Program-made: the position numbers and the translations under genes
The notes under the pieces: generated by a model
Database searches by the model: none
What the model saw: only the letters and a program-made list of their open reading frames with translations
What the model was told of the DNA's origin: nothing
Shown: positions 53,491-63,280 of the stretch, in pieces
Layout of the letters: the number at the start of each line of letters is the position of its first letter
Numbering within the stretch: the first letter of the stretch is position 1
DNA from: Aequorivita xiaoshiensis
GTDB lineage: Bacteria; Bacteroidota; Bacteroidia; Flavobacteriales; Flavobacteriaceae
Length of the DNA stretch: 64,000 nucleotides
Direction: 5' to 3'
Assembly (NCBI RefSeq): GCF_022008395.1
Contig: NZ_JAIRBB010000003.1
Location: forward strand, 1 to 64,000

Positions 53491-56268
53491 ATGGATAAAT
53501 TTTCATTCTTAAACGCGGTTCATCCATCTGTAATCGCAGAACAATACGAAAAATATTTAAAATACCCAGATAGCATTGAACCAAGTTGGAGAGCATTCTT
53601 CCAAGGGTTTGATTTTGGCTCCGAGCCAGGAAGTCAAGAATTCTTTGCGGATTCAGGAGTTGCTTCAGCAGATCCTCAGGATTATGATCTAGGTGCAATT
53701 TGTGCTGATGTAATTAAGGAATTCCGAGTAATAAAATTAATTGATGCCTATCGCACAAGAGGGCATTTCTTCACAAAAACAAACCCAGTTAGGGAGCGTA
53801 GAACTTACACCCCAACCTTAGATATTGAGAATTTCGGACTTTCTGAGCACGACTTAAAATCGAAATTCAGGGCAGGTGAAATTATCGGCATAGGCGAAAA
53901 TACGCTTGAGGAAATTATCATGCACCTCAAGAGAATTTATTGCGATTCCATCGGTATGGAGTACATGTTTCTACGTAAACCCGAAGAAATAGATTGGATT
54001 CAGCAAAGACTAAATGCCAATGATAATCAGCCTAACTTCACGGCAGAGGAAAAGAAACATATTCTTAAAAAACTTAATGAAGCTGTCTCTTTCGAGAATT
54101 TTCTTCACACTAAATATGTTGGACAAAAAAGATTTTCATTGGAAGGAGGTGAAAGCTTAATTCCAGCTTTAGACTCCTTGATAGAAAATGCTGCCGAAAA
54201 GGGCGTGGAAGAATTTGTTATGGGAATGGCTCATCGTGGCCGACTAAGTACCCTAACAAATATTTTCGGGAAAAGTGCAAAGAATATTTTCAGTGAATTT
54301 GATGGTAAAGACTATGCCCTGGATATTTTTGACGGGGATGTTAAGTACCACTTGGGTTGGACATCAAAACGCAAAACAGATTCAGGAAAAGAGATTAACC
54401 TAAATATTGCACCAAATCCATCACATTTAGAAACAGTTGGCGCAGTAGTGCAAGGTATTGCACGTTCTAAACAAGACGACCATCACAAAGACAACCCAAG
54501 TAAAGTATTGCCAATAGTTGTTCACGGTGATGCTGCAATTGCGGGTCAAGGTTTAGTCTATGAAATTGTGCAAATGGCTCAATTGGACGGCTACAAAACT
54601 GGCGGAACAATACATATAGTAGTAAATAATCAAATAGGTTTTACTACAAATTACCTAGATGCGCGTTCTTCTATCTATTGTACGGATGTAGCTAAGGTAA
54701 CACTATCACCAATACTTCACGTAAATGCAGATGATGTAGAAGCTGTAGTTCACGCTATAAATTTCGCTCTTGATTTCAGAATGGAATATGGTCGTGACGT
54801 TTTTATCGATTTATTAGGTTATAGAAAATACGGGCATAACGAAGGTGATGAACCTCGTTTTACACAACCTAAACTTTATAAAGCAATAGCTAAGCACCAA
54901 AATCCACGAGATATTTATGCTGAAAAACTGATTGAAGAAGGAGTAATCGATAGCGAATACGTTACTAAGCTAGAAAAGGAATACAAAAATAAGCTAGAGG
55001 AAAATTTAGAGGATTCAAGAAAAGAGGATAAAACATCTGTAACCCCTTTTATGCAAGATGAATGGGATGGTTACGATTATTCTGATGAGGGTCAAATGCT
55101 AGAACCTGTTGATACTACATATGATTTAAAAAAACTTGACGAAATTGCCGAAGTTATTACCCAACTTCCAAAGGACAAGAAATTTCTTAAAAAAATAGCT
55201 AAACTCATCGAGTCTAGAAAAGAAATGTACTTTGAAAAAAACAAACTTGACTGGGCAATGGGCGAACTATTGGCTTACGGAAGTTTGTTAAAAGAAGGTC
55301 ATGATGTAAGAATAAGTGGGCAGGATGTAGAACGTGGAACTTTTTCTCATCGTCACGCAGTAATAAAGGTTGAAGAGAGCGAAGAAGAAGTAGTTCTTTT
55401 AAACAACTTAAAAGGCGATCAAGCCAATTTCTATATATACAACTCATTGCTTTCTGAGTATGGAGTTGTAGGTTTCGATTATGGTTATGCTATGGCTAGC
55501 CCAAATACATTAACCATTTGGGAAGCACAGTTCGGAGATTTCAGTAATGGAGCTCAAATCATGATCGACCAATATATTTCAGCTGCTGAAGATAAATGGA
55601 AGCTGCAGAATGGTTTGGTAATGCTGTTGCCACACGGTTATGAAGGCCAAGGTGCAGAGCACTCATCGGCAAGAATGGAGCGTTACTTACAATTATGTGC
55701 TGTAGATAATATGTTTGTTGCAGACGTTACAACACCAGCAAACTTATTCCATTTATTGAGAAGACAAATTAAAACTAAATATCGCAAACCACTAATTGTA
55801 TTTACTCCTAAGAGTTTACTACGTCATCCAAAAGTAGTTTCTACTAAGGAGGAATTTGCCAATGGTACGTTCCAAATGGTTATTGATGATGCGGAGGTAA
55901 AAGCTGATAAAGTAAAATCATTGGTGTTTGTAACAGGTAAATTTTATTACGACCTTTTTGAAAAAAGAGAGGAATTAAAAAGAGATGATGTTGCATTAGT
56001 AAGAATTGAGCAATTATTTCCACTACCAACCGATGAGATTAACAAGATAATTAAGAAGTATAAAAATGCAGACGATATAGTTTGGGCACAAGAAGAACCT
56101 AAAAATATGGGGGCTTATTCATATTTAATGATGCATTTTGAAAAAGCTAAAAACTTTAGAGTTTGCAGTAGAAAAATGTATGCTGCTCCAGCTGCAGGAA
56201 GTACTGTTCGCTCAAAAGCAAGACACGCTAAAGTAATTGAAAACGTGTTTAATAAAGATATGAAGTAA
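53491..56268 (+). CDS. sucA: 2-oxoglutarate dehydrogenase E1 component SucA
   Basis: This 925-residue thiamine-diphosphate enzyme decarboxylates 2-oxoglutarate in the TCA cycle. Family marks are the N-terminal FLNAVHPSVIAEQYEKYLK for E2 binding, GMAHRGRLSTLTNIFGK, and the ThDP site HGDAAIAGQGLVYE. DVFIDLLGYRKYGHNEGDEP and the C-terminal VVWAQEEPKNMGAYSY follow. It is followed after 87 bases by the E2 gene. The E3 subunit is not in the window. Confidence 0.97.
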   Translation: MDKFSFLNAVHPSVIAEQYEKYLKYPDSIEPSWRAFFQGFDFGSEPGSQEFFADSGVASADPQDYDLGAICADVIKEFRVIKLIDAYRTRGHFFTKTNPVRERRTYTPTLDIENFGLSEHDLKSKFRAGEIIGIGENTLEEIIMHLKRIYCDSIGMEYMFLRKPEEIDWIQQRLNANDNQPNFTAEEKKHILKKLNEAVSFENFLHTKYVGQKRFSLEGGESLIPALDSLIENAAEKGVEEFVMGMAHRGRLSTLTNIFGKSAKNIFSEFDGKDYALDIFDGDVKYHLGWTSKRKTDSGKEINLNIAPNPSHLETVGAVVQGIARSKQDDHHKDNPSKVLPIVVHGDAAIAGQGLVYEIVQMAQLDGYKTGGTIHIVVNNQIGFTTNYLDARSSIYCTDVAKVTLSPILHVNADDVEAVVHAINFALDFRMEYGRDVFIDLLGYRKYGHNEGDEPRFTQPKLYKAIAKHQNPRDIYAEKLIEEGVIDSEYVTKLEKEYKNKLEENLEDSRKEDKTSVTPFMQDEWDGYDYSDEGQMLEPVDTTYDLKKLDEIAEVITQLPKDKKFLKKIAKLIESRKEMYFEKNKLDWAMGELLAYGSLLKEGHDVRISGQDVERGTFSHRHAVIKVEESEEEVVLLNNLKGDQANFYIYNSLLSEYGVVGFDYGYAMASPNTLTIWEAQFGDFSNGAQIMIDQYISAAEDKWKLQNGLVMLLPHGYEGQGAEHSSARMERYLQLCAVDNMFVADVTTPANLFHLLRRQIKTKYRKPLIVFTPKSLLRHPKVVSTKEEFANGTFQMVIDDAEVKADKVKSLVFVTGKFYYDLFEKREELKRDDVALVRIEQLFPLPTDEINKIIKKYKNADDIVWAQEEPKNMGAYSYLMMHFEKAKNFRVCSRKMYAAPAAGSTVRSKARHAKVIENVFNKDMK

Positions 56269-56355
56269 GAATTATGCTTACTTTGTAAATATTATAGTAA
56301 AAACATTTAAATTTATTAGATTAATAAACGAGGGTTTATATAAAACAGAAATAAT

Positions 56356-57576
56356 ATGGCATTAGAAATGAAAGTCCCGTCTCCGGGAGAATCCATCACA
56401 GAAGTTGAAATTGCCGAATGGTTAGTAAGCGATGGCGATTATGTTGAAAAAGATCAAGCAATCGCTGAGGTAGATAGTGACAAGGCAACTCTTGAACTTC
56501 CGGCAGAAGCTAGTGGAATCATTACTTTAAAAGCTGAAGAAGGTGATACAGTTGAAGTAGGACAGGTGGTTTGTATTATTGATACAGACGCTGCAAAGCC
56601 AAGTGGCGGAGATGCTCCTAAAGCTGATAAAAAAGAAGAAAAGAAAGAAGAGGCTCCTTCTAAACCAGCAGCTCCAAAAGAAGAAGAAAAGAAATCTTAC
56701 GCTACAGGTACTCCTTCTCCGGCGGCTAAGAAGATTCTTGACGAGAAAGGAATGTCTTCTAAAGATGTAAAAGGAAGTGGACGTGACGGTCGCGTAACTA
56801 AAGACGACGCTATTAAGGCAACTCCATCTATGGGTACTCCAGGAACAGGAAGCCGTGGAAGCGAGCGTAAAAAACTTTCTATGTTACGTAGAAAAGTTGC
56901 AGAGCGTTTGGTTTCAGCTAAAAATGAAACAGCGATGCTTACTACTTTTAACGAAGTAGATATGTCGCCAATTTTCGAATTAAGAAGTCAGTATAAAGAA
57001 CAGTTTAAAGCTAAACACGGAGTAGGATTAGGTTTTATGTCGTTCTTTACTTTAGCGGTAGTTCGAGCATTAGAGCTTTACCCAGATGTAAATTCGATGA
57101 TTGACGGAGATTATAAGATTTCATACGATTTTAAAGATATCTCAATTGCGGTTTCTGGACCTAAAGGATTAATGGTACCAGTTATTAGAAATGCTGAAAA
57201 CCTAAGTTTTAGAGGTGTTGAAGATGAGGTTAAGCGCCTTGCACTTAGAGCTAGAGACGGTCAAATAACTGTTGATGAAATGACAGGTGGTACGTTTACA
57301 ATTTCTAACGGAGGAGTTTTCGGAAGTATGCTTTCAACTCCAATTATCAACCCACCTCAATCTGCAATTTTAGGAATGCACAATATTGTTGAGCGTCCTA
57401 TTGTAAGAGATGGAGGGATAGTAGTAGCACCTATTATGTATGTAGCCCTTTCTTACGACCATAGAATTATTGATGGCCGTGAATCAGTTGGATTCTTAGT
57501 TGCAATTAAGGAAGCATTAGAAAATCCAGTTGAGTTATTAATGAATAACGATGTGAAAAAAGCGTTAGAATTATAG
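56356..57576 (+). CDS. sucB: Dihydrolipoyllysine-residue succinyltransferase SucB (E2)
   Basis: This 406-residue core subunit transfers succinyl groups to CoA. A single N-terminal lipoyl domain has Lys43 in DSDKATLELPA. A Lys/Glu/Pro-rich flexible linker follows, then the E1/E3-binding domain (about 117-155, SPAAKKILDEKGMSS, GSGRDGRVTKDD). The catalytic domain carries the His-Asp pair in LSYDHRIIDGRESVGF. It shares the sucA transcript and is closed by a strong terminator. Confidence 0.97.
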   Translation: MALEMKVPSPGESITEVEIAEWLVSDGDYVEKDQAIAEVDSDKATLELPAEASGIITLKAEEGDTVEVGQVVCIIDTDAAKPSGGDAPKADKKEEKKEEAPSKPAAPKEEEKKSYATGTPSPAAKKILDEKGMSSKDVKGSGRDGRVTKDDAIKATPSMGTPGTGSRGSERKKLSMLRRKVAERLVSAKNETAMLTTFNEVDMSPIFELRSQYKEQFKAKHGVGLGFMSFFTLAVVRALELYPDVNSMIDGDYKISYDFKDISIAVSGPKGLMVPVIRNAENLSFRGVEDEVKRLALRARDGQITVDEMTGGTFTISNGGVFGSMLSTPIINPPQSAILGMHNIVERPIVRDGGIVVAPIMYVALSYDHRIIDGRESVGFLVAIKEALENPVELLMNNDVKKALEL

Positions 57577-57597
57577 TTTAACGAATAGATATCCATT

Positions 57598-57625
57598 AAA
57601 AATCCGGCCAATGGCCGGATTTTTT
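57598..57625. terminator. Bidirectional terminator of sucB and the response-regulator gene
   Basis: AATCCGGCC (57601-57609) and GGCCGGATT (57613-57621) form a tight hairpin with a three-base loop. A-runs before and T-runs after extend the stem and serve both strands. Confidence 0.9.
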
Positions 57626-57662
57626 ATTTGTGATAATTCGTATACGATTGAAAAGAACTTGC

Positions 57663-58304
57663 TTATAGTAATCTATCGTGATTTTCTTTGGCCCAAATTA
57701 ACAAGCTATTGGTTTTCGCCTCCAAATTCAATTTGTTGATAATATTGCTTCTGTGTTTTTCCACCGTTCTGTAGGATATAAAAAGTAATGAAGCTATCTC
57801 CTTATTGGTTTTGTCATTTGCAATAAGCTTCAAAATCTTTTTTTCTGAGGGTGTGAGCTTTTTTAAGTCATTATTTTCAACAGGGTTAATGTCAATCAGC
57901 TCCATTATTCTATTACTGAAAAAAGGTTCTCCCTTAGACACGGTTTTAATACAATTTTCAATTTCATCTAAAGCGAATTCTTTTAAAATATATCCGAATA
58001 TATTCAGTTCTTGTGCTTTTTGGTAAAGCTCCTTCTCCTTATGAAGGGTGATAAGTACAATTTTTGTATCAATACCTTCTAGGCCTTTGCATTTTTGTGC
58101 GATTTCAATTCCAGACATATACGGCATTTGTATATCGATAATTGCTATGTCGGGGTTTTCTTTCACAATTAAGTTGTAAGCTTCCCTGCCGTCATTTCCA
58201 CTACCAATTAAATTATAATTTTTTTCAATCAAAAAATCACTTAACCCTTTTAATAATAAAGGGTGATCATCTGCTATAATAATTGAGTGTTTATGCTTTC
58301 TCAT
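57663..58304 (-). CDS. LuxR/NarL-type response regulator
   Basis: This is a 213-residue regulator with a receiver domain (about 6-125; phospho-acceptor Asp57 in IAIIDIQMP, acidic pocket ADDHP) and a LuxR helix-turn-helix (about 148-210, LTPSEKKILKLIANDKTNKE then ISYRTVEKHRSNIINKL). The start overlaps the end of the kinase gene by four bases, so kinase and regulator are translated together and are surely partners. Target genes are not known. Confidence 0.94.
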   Translation of the reverse strand: MRKHKHSIIIADDHPLLLKGLSDFLIEKNYNLIGSGNDGREAYNLIVKENPDIAIIDIQMPYMSGIEIAQKCKGLEGIDTKIVLITLHKEKELYQKAQELNIFGYILKEFALDEIENCIKTVSKGEPFFSNRIMELIDINPVENNDLKKLTPSEKKILKLIANDKTNKEIASLLFISYRTVEKHRSNIINKLNLEAKTNSLLIWAKENHDRLL

Positions 58305-60310
58305 AATGGTAATTGAAATTCTAATAATGTTCCAAAGTCTTTTTTAGAAGTTACCTTCATTTGCCCTTTTAGAAATTTAGTGCGTTCCAGCAAGGTTTTT
58401 AATCCAAGAGATTTTAGATCTTGAAATTTGTCGCTAAAGTCAAAACCCACACCATTGTCGCGAATAGAAATAAGTATATTGTTTGACAATATTTTAATAG
58501 AAACTTTACCCGCTTCAGCATTTGCGTGTTTTAGGATGTTGCTTAAGCTTTCCTGAACTATTCTATATATGTTAACCTCCTCTTCTTTAGTAAATAAGTT
58601 ATCTATATTATCTATTTCTGAAGAAATAAAAAGAGATGTGTTTTCATCTATTTGTCTAATGGTGTTTTCTATGGCTTTGGTAACCCCTAATTCTTGAAGA
58701 TGAAATGGGTGCAAGTCCCTTGATATGCTTCGTACTTCTTCAATTGTGTGATTCACCATTTCTTTTACTTCCGGGGTACCTTTTTTAAGCAGTTTGTTTT
58801 TTATGAGTAATAACTGTTGCCCTATTCCATCGTGTAAATCTTTCGATATTCTGCGACGTTCTTTTTCTTGAGAAATAAGTAATTCCTGACTGAATTTTTC
58901 TTGAAGATCTTTATTACTTCTTAAGTGTATTTGATTCCGATATAAAATAACAACTCCGAAAGCTAGGATTAAAGCTATTCCACCAAAAACCATTGCTTTC
59001 TTAAAAATTTCATTGTCCTTTTCTAGTAAACTAATGTTTGTGTTTTTTTCAATTAGTTCTTTTTCTTTTTTTTCAGTTTCATATAAAGAAAGATAGTAAG
59101 CTAATGCATTTGCGGTACTTCTATTGTAAATGGAATCTTTTATTAAAGAGGCGGCGCGGTTACTTTCGATGCTTTTTCTGTACTCTTTCATATCAAAGTA
59201 GATTTCTGATAGGAATTTGTAAGAATTCATTATATCGTCTTCAGAATTAATGCTTTGTGCGATTTCTAAACATTGAACGGCAAATTTTTCAGCTTCTTCG
59301 TAAAAACCTGTGGTTTGTAAAAATTTAGCCTTTGCACTTAAATAATTAATTTTTGTTACTTGGTCTTCAAGAATGTCAAGTTTTAAATTTTCCAATAGGT
59401 TTAAATGAATGTTTGCCACTTTAATCTGGAATCGCTCGCAGTAGTAGTTTACAAGACTTGAGTGAATGTTTATAAATACAGTTTTATTAGATTTTTCATT
59501 ATCAAAGTTTTCTACCGCTAAAAGCAACGATTTAAATTCAGCATTTTTATCGCCCATTTTGTGGTAATCAATTGCTTGATTATAGTACTCTTGAGATAAG
59601 AAGGAGTTTAATTTTAATTTTCTAATTTTCTCTATTAGGGCATTTCTTTCGGTTTTTGCTTTTTCATAAAAACCATTTCTACTAAACATATTAATGATTC
59701 CTTGCCGAGCAGTAATCATACAGTCGTACTTTTTTTGACTTTCAAAAATCGAATATGCCTTGTGTAGGTCTTCACCTGCAAGTATGAATTTTCCTAAACT
59801 TGAGTATGCTTGCCCGCGATAATAATGTGTTTCTGCAATGCTAAGTGAATCGCAATAAGAGAAATTTAAAAATGCTTTATTGTAATCGGAGATTGCTTTA
59901 TTAGCATCAACTTGTGAGTTTGCCATACCTCGTTTTAGATATAAACCTCCAAGTAATAAGCTGTCGTTTATTTTATACTTACGCGCGAGAACGCTGTTTA
60001 TAACGGTTATTGCGTTTAAAGGGTCGTTGCGAAAGTTTGTAAGTGGACGTTGTAGGTCGATCGCTTTTTTAGCAGCAGATTCTATAAAGTCTAGTTCTTG
60101 GGCTAATTTAACGTATTCGATACTGTATTCAATAAAAGCATCGATATTAGTCTTCTTATTTAGAGAAATAAGACTGTCTAAAGTTACTAATCTTTCAGTT
60201 CTAGATTGTTCAATTTGAGCAAATTCAGAATACTCAGTTTCATGCGCGTTGAATCCCAAGATGGGGGATAGCGCAATAATAATAAAAAATATAGCTATGT
60301 TCTTGAGCAC
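58301..60310 (-). CDS. TPR-containing sensor histidine kinase (HisKA_3 type)
   Basis: This is a 669-residue kinase. A signal-like N-terminus is followed by a periplasmic region of TPR-like helices (about 90-400, for example AETHYYRGQAYSSLGKFILA). One membrane helix lies near 440-460. The HisKA_3 dimerisation domain contains His493 in ERRRISKDLHDGIGQQ, and the ATPase domain carries RDNGVGFDF and SLGLKTLLERT. This is the common flavobacterial TPR-kinase layout paired with a NarL-type regulator. The start is GTG (60310). The stimulus is unknown. Confidence 0.92.
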   Translation of the reverse strand: MLKNIAIFFIIIALSPILGFNAHETEYSEFAQIEQSRTERLVTLDSLISLNKKTNIDAFIEYSIEYVKLAQELDFIESAAKKAIDLQRPLTNFRNDPLNAITVINSVLARKYKINDSLLLGGLYLKRGMANSQVDANKAISDYNKAFLNFSYCDSLSIAETHYYRGQAYSSLGKFILAGEDLHKAYSIFESQKKYDCMITARQGIINMFSRNGFYEKAKTERNALIEKIRKLKLNSFLSQEYYNQAIDYHKMGDKNAEFKSLLLAVENFDNEKSNKTVFINIHSSLVNYYCERFQIKVANIHLNLLENLKLDILEDQVTKINYLSAKAKFLQTTGFYEEAEKFAVQCLEIAQSINSEDDIMNSYKFLSEIYFDMKEYRKSIESNRAASLIKDSIYNRSTANALAYYLSLYETEKKEKELIEKNTNISLLEKDNEIFKKAMVFGGIALILAFGVVILYRNQIHLRSNKDLQEKFSQELLISQEKERRRISKDLHDGIGQQLLLIKNKLLKKGTPEVKEMVNHTIEEVRSISRDLHPFHLQELGVTKAIENTIRQIDENTSLFISSEIDNIDNLFTKEEEVNIYRIVQESLSNILKHANAEAGKVSIKILSNNILISIRDNGVGFDFSDKFQDLKSLGLKTLLERTKFLKGQMKVTSKKDFGTLLEFQLPL

Positions 60311-60369
60311 GTTTATATTATCATCTATTTACTATAAATGTACTTAAAAAAATACAATAAATCTTTTTG

Positions 60370-60816
60370 TTAAAGACTCGGTAGCTTTATATAAAAGCAA
60401 TTTCTTCCATAATCGATAACTGCGCGATTTTTTTTTAAAAAATCGGCTCCAATAATACCGTGAATAGGTCCTTCTTCAACTTGTGCTAATGCTGCGTTTA
60501 CATGAGTGAGATCAAATAGCACAAAATCCATATTAGAAATCTTCCATTTCTTAATTGCAAAAATGTTTTTTCTGGAAAGCATAGTTTCCATGTTTATAGC
60601 TCCGGCACCAGCAGCTTTAATCATGCTCTCTTCACTAATAAGTTTGAAGTGAGTACTGTTTTTAAAGCCTACACAACTTGTAGAAGCACCAGTGTCTAAA
60701 ATGAAATCGCCTGAAACACCATTTATTTTAGCCGAGAACAAATAATGTCCTGTTGCTAATTTTTTAAGTGGAATGCGATAAAAACCTTGGGTTTCAAGAA
60801 ATTCTCGTAAATGCAT
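60370..60816 (-). CDS. Retropepsin-like aspartic protease family protein
   Basis: This is a 148-residue protein with the single-domain aspartic protease motif GDFILDTGASTSCVG (Asp41) and a flap-like region, then HGIIGADFLKKNRAVIDY near the end. Such small clan AA proteins work as dimers. No signal peptide is evident, so it is probably cytoplasmic. The ATG at 60816 replaces a TTG at 60819. The gene diverges from tatD with starts 48 bases apart, and the two promoters must overlap. The role is unknown. Confidence 0.85.
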   Translation of the reverse strand: MHLREFLETQGFYRIPLKKLATGHYLFSAKINGVSGDFILDTGASTSCVGFKNSTHFKLISEESMIKAAGAGAINMETMLSRKNIFAIKKWKISNMDFVLFDLTHVNAALAQVEEGPIHGIIGADFLKKNRAVIDYGRNCFYIKLPSL

Positions 60817-60851
60817 CAATTTTTTTGCTCAAAGATAGTAAACAAAATAAG

Positions 60852-60859
60852 TAGCTTTG
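60852..60859 (+). promoter_or_regulatory. Candidate -7 element of tatD
   Basis: TAGCTTTG is an exact TAnnTTTG match and ends five bases before the tatD ATG. A transcript from it would be essentially leaderless. TTTG at 60824-60827 is 24 bases upstream. Confidence 0.45.
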
Positions 60860-60864
60860 TAGTT

Positions 60865-61629
60865 ATGATAACAGATACCCATACCCATTTATATAGTGAT
60901 GCCTTTTCTGATGATCGAGCAGATATGATGCAACGTGCAATTGATGCGGGAGTTACACGTTTTTTTATCCCCGCAATAGACTCGGGTTTTACCGAATCTA
61001 TGTATGATCTAGAGAAGGAATATCCTGAAAACGTTTTCTTAATGATGGGCCTACACCCAACTTCTGTAAAAGAAAACTATGAAGAAGAATTGGCTCACGT
61101 AGAAGAACAGTTCGAAAAACGAGATTTCTTTGCTGTTGGCGAAATAGGGATTGATCTTTATTGGGATACTTCTACATTAGAAATCCAAAAGATTGCTTTT
61201 AAACGCCAAATTCAATTAGCTAAAAAATACAAACTGCCCATAGTAATACACTGTCGTGATGCTTTTGATGAAATTTTTGAAGTTTTAGAAACCGAAAAAA
61301 GTGAAGACCTCTTTGGAATCTTTCATTGCTTTACTGGAGATTTTGAACAAGCACAAAGAGCTATTTCATTTAATATGAAATTGGGGATAGGTGGTGTAGT
61401 TACATTTAAGAATGGAAAGATTGATACATTTTTAAACCAAATTCCTTTAAAACATATCGTTTTGGAAACCGATTCGCCTTACCTTGCTCCGGTTCCTTAT
61501 CGAGGAAAACGTAATGAAAGTAGTTATTTGACCTTAATTTGTAAAAAACTCTCAGCGTTATACAATATAACTGAAGCAGAAGTAGCTCGAATAACGACAG
61601 AAAATTCCAAAGCGGTTTTTAAAGTTTAA
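60865..61629 (+). CDS. TatD family metal-dependent hydrolase (DNase-like)
   Basis: This is a 254-residue TIM-barrel amidohydrolase. The metal ligands are all visible: HTHLYSD at the start, the Glu of VGEIGID, VIHCRDAFDE, HCFTG, and LETDSPYLAPVPYRGKRNE. TatD proteins act as 3'-5' exonucleases or DNases, but substrates differ among paralogues. The ATG at 60865 gives the expected N-terminus MITDTHTHL and excludes an 18-residue extension read from 60811, which overlaps the divergent gene and the promoter. The downstream asparaginase gene is 72 bases away. Confidence 0.93.
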   Translation: MITDTHTHLYSDAFSDDRADMMQRAIDAGVTRFFIPAIDSGFTESMYDLEKEYPENVFLMMGLHPTSVKENYEEELAHVEEQFEKRDFFAVGEIGIDLYWDTSTLEIQKIAFKRQIQLAKKYKLPIVIHCRDAFDEIFEVLETEKSEDLFGIFHCFTGDFEQAQRAISFNMKLGIGGVVTFKNGKIDTFLNQIPLKHIVLETDSPYLAPVPYRGKRNESSYLTLICKKLSALYNITEAEVARITTENSKAVFKV

Positions 61630-61701
61630 TGATTAAGAGCATTATCGTAAAATTTTTTAATCGCAACATCTTATTTTTCATTTAAAAGCTTAGAGATTAA
61701 T

Positions 61702-62730
61702 ATGAAAACCCAACCTAACATACTCCTTATATATACAGGTGGAACTATCGGGATGATAAAAGACTTTGAAACTGGTGCTTTGCGCAATTTCAATTTTGAT
61801 GAATTATTAAATCATATTCCCGAACTTAAATTGTTAGACTGTAATATTACTACAACCTCCTTTCCTGAACCTATTGATAGTTCTAATATGAACCCTAAGT
61901 ATTGGGTAGATATAGCTACTATTATTGAAGAAAACTATGATGAAATAGATGGGTTTGTAGTATTACACGGTAGCGATACAATGTCATATACGGCATCGGC
62001 ATTAAGTTTTATGTTGGAGAATTTAGGGAAACCTGTGGTTTTTACTGGTTCCCAACTTCCAATTGGAGATTTACGTACCGATGCAAAAGAAAACTTAATT
62101 ACCTCTATTCAAATTGCATCCTTACGAGAAAAGGGTGTTCCGAAAATTGCGGAGGTTTGTCTTTATTTTGAATACAAACTATATAGAGGAAATAGAACAA
62201 CTAAGATAAATGCAGAACATTTTGAGGCTTTCGAGTCGCCAAACTATCCAGATTTGGTTCAAAGTGGGTTGCATTTAGTGGTTAATAACGAAGCGCTTTA
62301 CAAGCCAAACCGCAGAAAAAAGCTTAAAGTTCATAAAACGATGGAGAGTAATATACTGTTGGTTAAGATTTTTCCAGGTATAGATGAGTCGACGATAAGG
62401 TATTTATTTGATTATCCTGAAATGAAAGGTTTAGTTTTAGAAACCTATGGTGCAGGTAATGTAACTACTGAAGAGTGGTTTATCAATTCGCTTAAGAATG
62501 TTATAAAAAGAAGGGTTCCGGTAATAAATGTAACCCAATGCACTGGTGGGAGTGTAAACATGGGCCTTTACGAAACTAGTACAGCGCTTAAAAAAATGGG
62601 GGTAATTAGTGCAAAGGATAGCACTACAGAAGCTGCATTGGCTAAATTAATGTATTTATTAGGTGAAAATGTATCTCCAAATAGCTTTAAAACCATATTC
62701 GAAACCTCATTAAGAGGAGAAATGCAGTAA
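61702..62730 (+). CDS. L-asparaginase, type I (cytoplasmic)
   Basis: This is a 342-residue enzyme that hydrolyses asparagine to aspartate and ammonia. It shows both catalytic threonine motifs, IYTGGTIGM at the start and VVLHGSDTMSYTASALSF in the middle, plus FTGSQLPIGDLRTDAKEN and the C-terminal TQCTGGSVNMGLYETS. No signal peptide is present, so it acts in the cytoplasm, as AnsA-type enzymes do. Its frame ends with a T-rich stretch but no good hairpin. Confidence 0.94.
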   Translation: MKTQPNILLIYTGGTIGMIKDFETGALRNFNFDELLNHIPELKLLDCNITTTSFPEPIDSSNMNPKYWVDIATIIEENYDEIDGFVVLHGSDTMSYTASALSFMLENLGKPVVFTGSQLPIGDLRTDAKENLITSIQIASLREKGVPKIAEVCLYFEYKLYRGNRTTKINAEHFEAFESPNYPDLVQSGLHLVVNNEALYKPNRRKKLKVHKTMESNILLVKIFPGIDESTIRYLFDYPEMKGLVLETYGAGNVTTEEWFINSLKNVIKRRVPVINVTQCTGGSVNMGLYETSTALKKMGVISAKDSTTEAALAKLMYLLGENVSPNSFKTIFETSLRGEMQ

Positions 62731-62774
62731 ATTAATCTGTTATTTTTTTTTATGGCGTTGATTTTTTTTTGATA

Positions 62775-62808
62775 TTTGGCACTCGTTAAGCGGAAGCACC
62801 TATTTTTG
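62775..62808 (+). promoter_or_regulatory. Candidate promoter of tRNA-Ser
   Basis: TTTG (62775-62778), 22 bases, then TATTTTTG (62801-62808), an exact -7 match. It ends 82 bases before the tRNA, leaving room for a 5' leader. Confidence 0.45.
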
Positions 62809-62890
62809 TAACTAATTAGTAGGTGTTCGATTCGAATATTTTGAAATAGATTTTTGCTTCAGATTAGTTCTGAGCTAAAAAACATTTTTT

Positions 62891-62978
62891 AGAGAGGTGG
62901 CCGAGTGGTCGAAGGCGCACGCCTGGAAAGTGTGTATACGCCAAAAGCGTATCGAGGGTTCGAATCCCTTCCTCTCTG
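62891..62978 (+). tRNA. tRNA-Ser (anticodon GGA)
   Basis: This is an 88-base class II tRNA. The acceptor stem is AGAGAGG (62891-62897) with CCTCTCT (62971-62977), and the discriminator is G. The anticodon stem is CACGC/GTGTG with loop CTGGAAA, giving anticodon GGA at 62925-62927, which reads UCC and UCU codons. The long variable arm (TATACGC/GCGTATC) is typical of tRNA-Ser. The T-loop is TTCGAAT. CCA is not encoded. Confidence 0.97.
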
Positions 62979-63280
62979 CGAGTAAATTTTTGCATTATTA
63001 AGGTAATGAAAGCGCGTGCTCTAGCAACTAAATAAAGTAGAAATAAACGCAATAGTAGTAACGATAGACTTGATTAGTATAATTAACAGATTTCAATCAA
63101 GAAAAATTGATACTATATATAAGTGTAAAAGTTCATTAAAATTTAAAAAGGAAGCTGATATTAACCTATTTAGGGTGGATTGGAAATTCCTTTTTAGTCC
63201 AAATTAATATTCTTGTAGATTAACTAAATTATTTTATATCTTTAAACCTTTAACTAAAAACAAACTTTAAGTCGATAGCA
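62979..63280. other. Intergenic stretch between tRNA-Ser and the ExbB-like gene
   Basis: About 300 bases with no credible gene. The likely promoter of the next gene is TTG (63213-63215), 21 bases, then TATCTTTA (63237-63244), an imperfect -7 element, with a leader of about 30 bases. No tRNA, repeat or hairpin terminator is visible. Confidence 0.4.

Noticed and set aside
62776-62790. TTGGCAC word resembling a sigma-54 -24 element before tRNA-Ser
   Set aside because: The matching -12 TTGC is absent (AAGC instead), and a sigma-ABfr-type -7 element lies at the proper place.
62864-63052. Small minus-strand frame over tRNA-Ser
   Set aside because: It is the reverse complement of the tRNA and its flanks.
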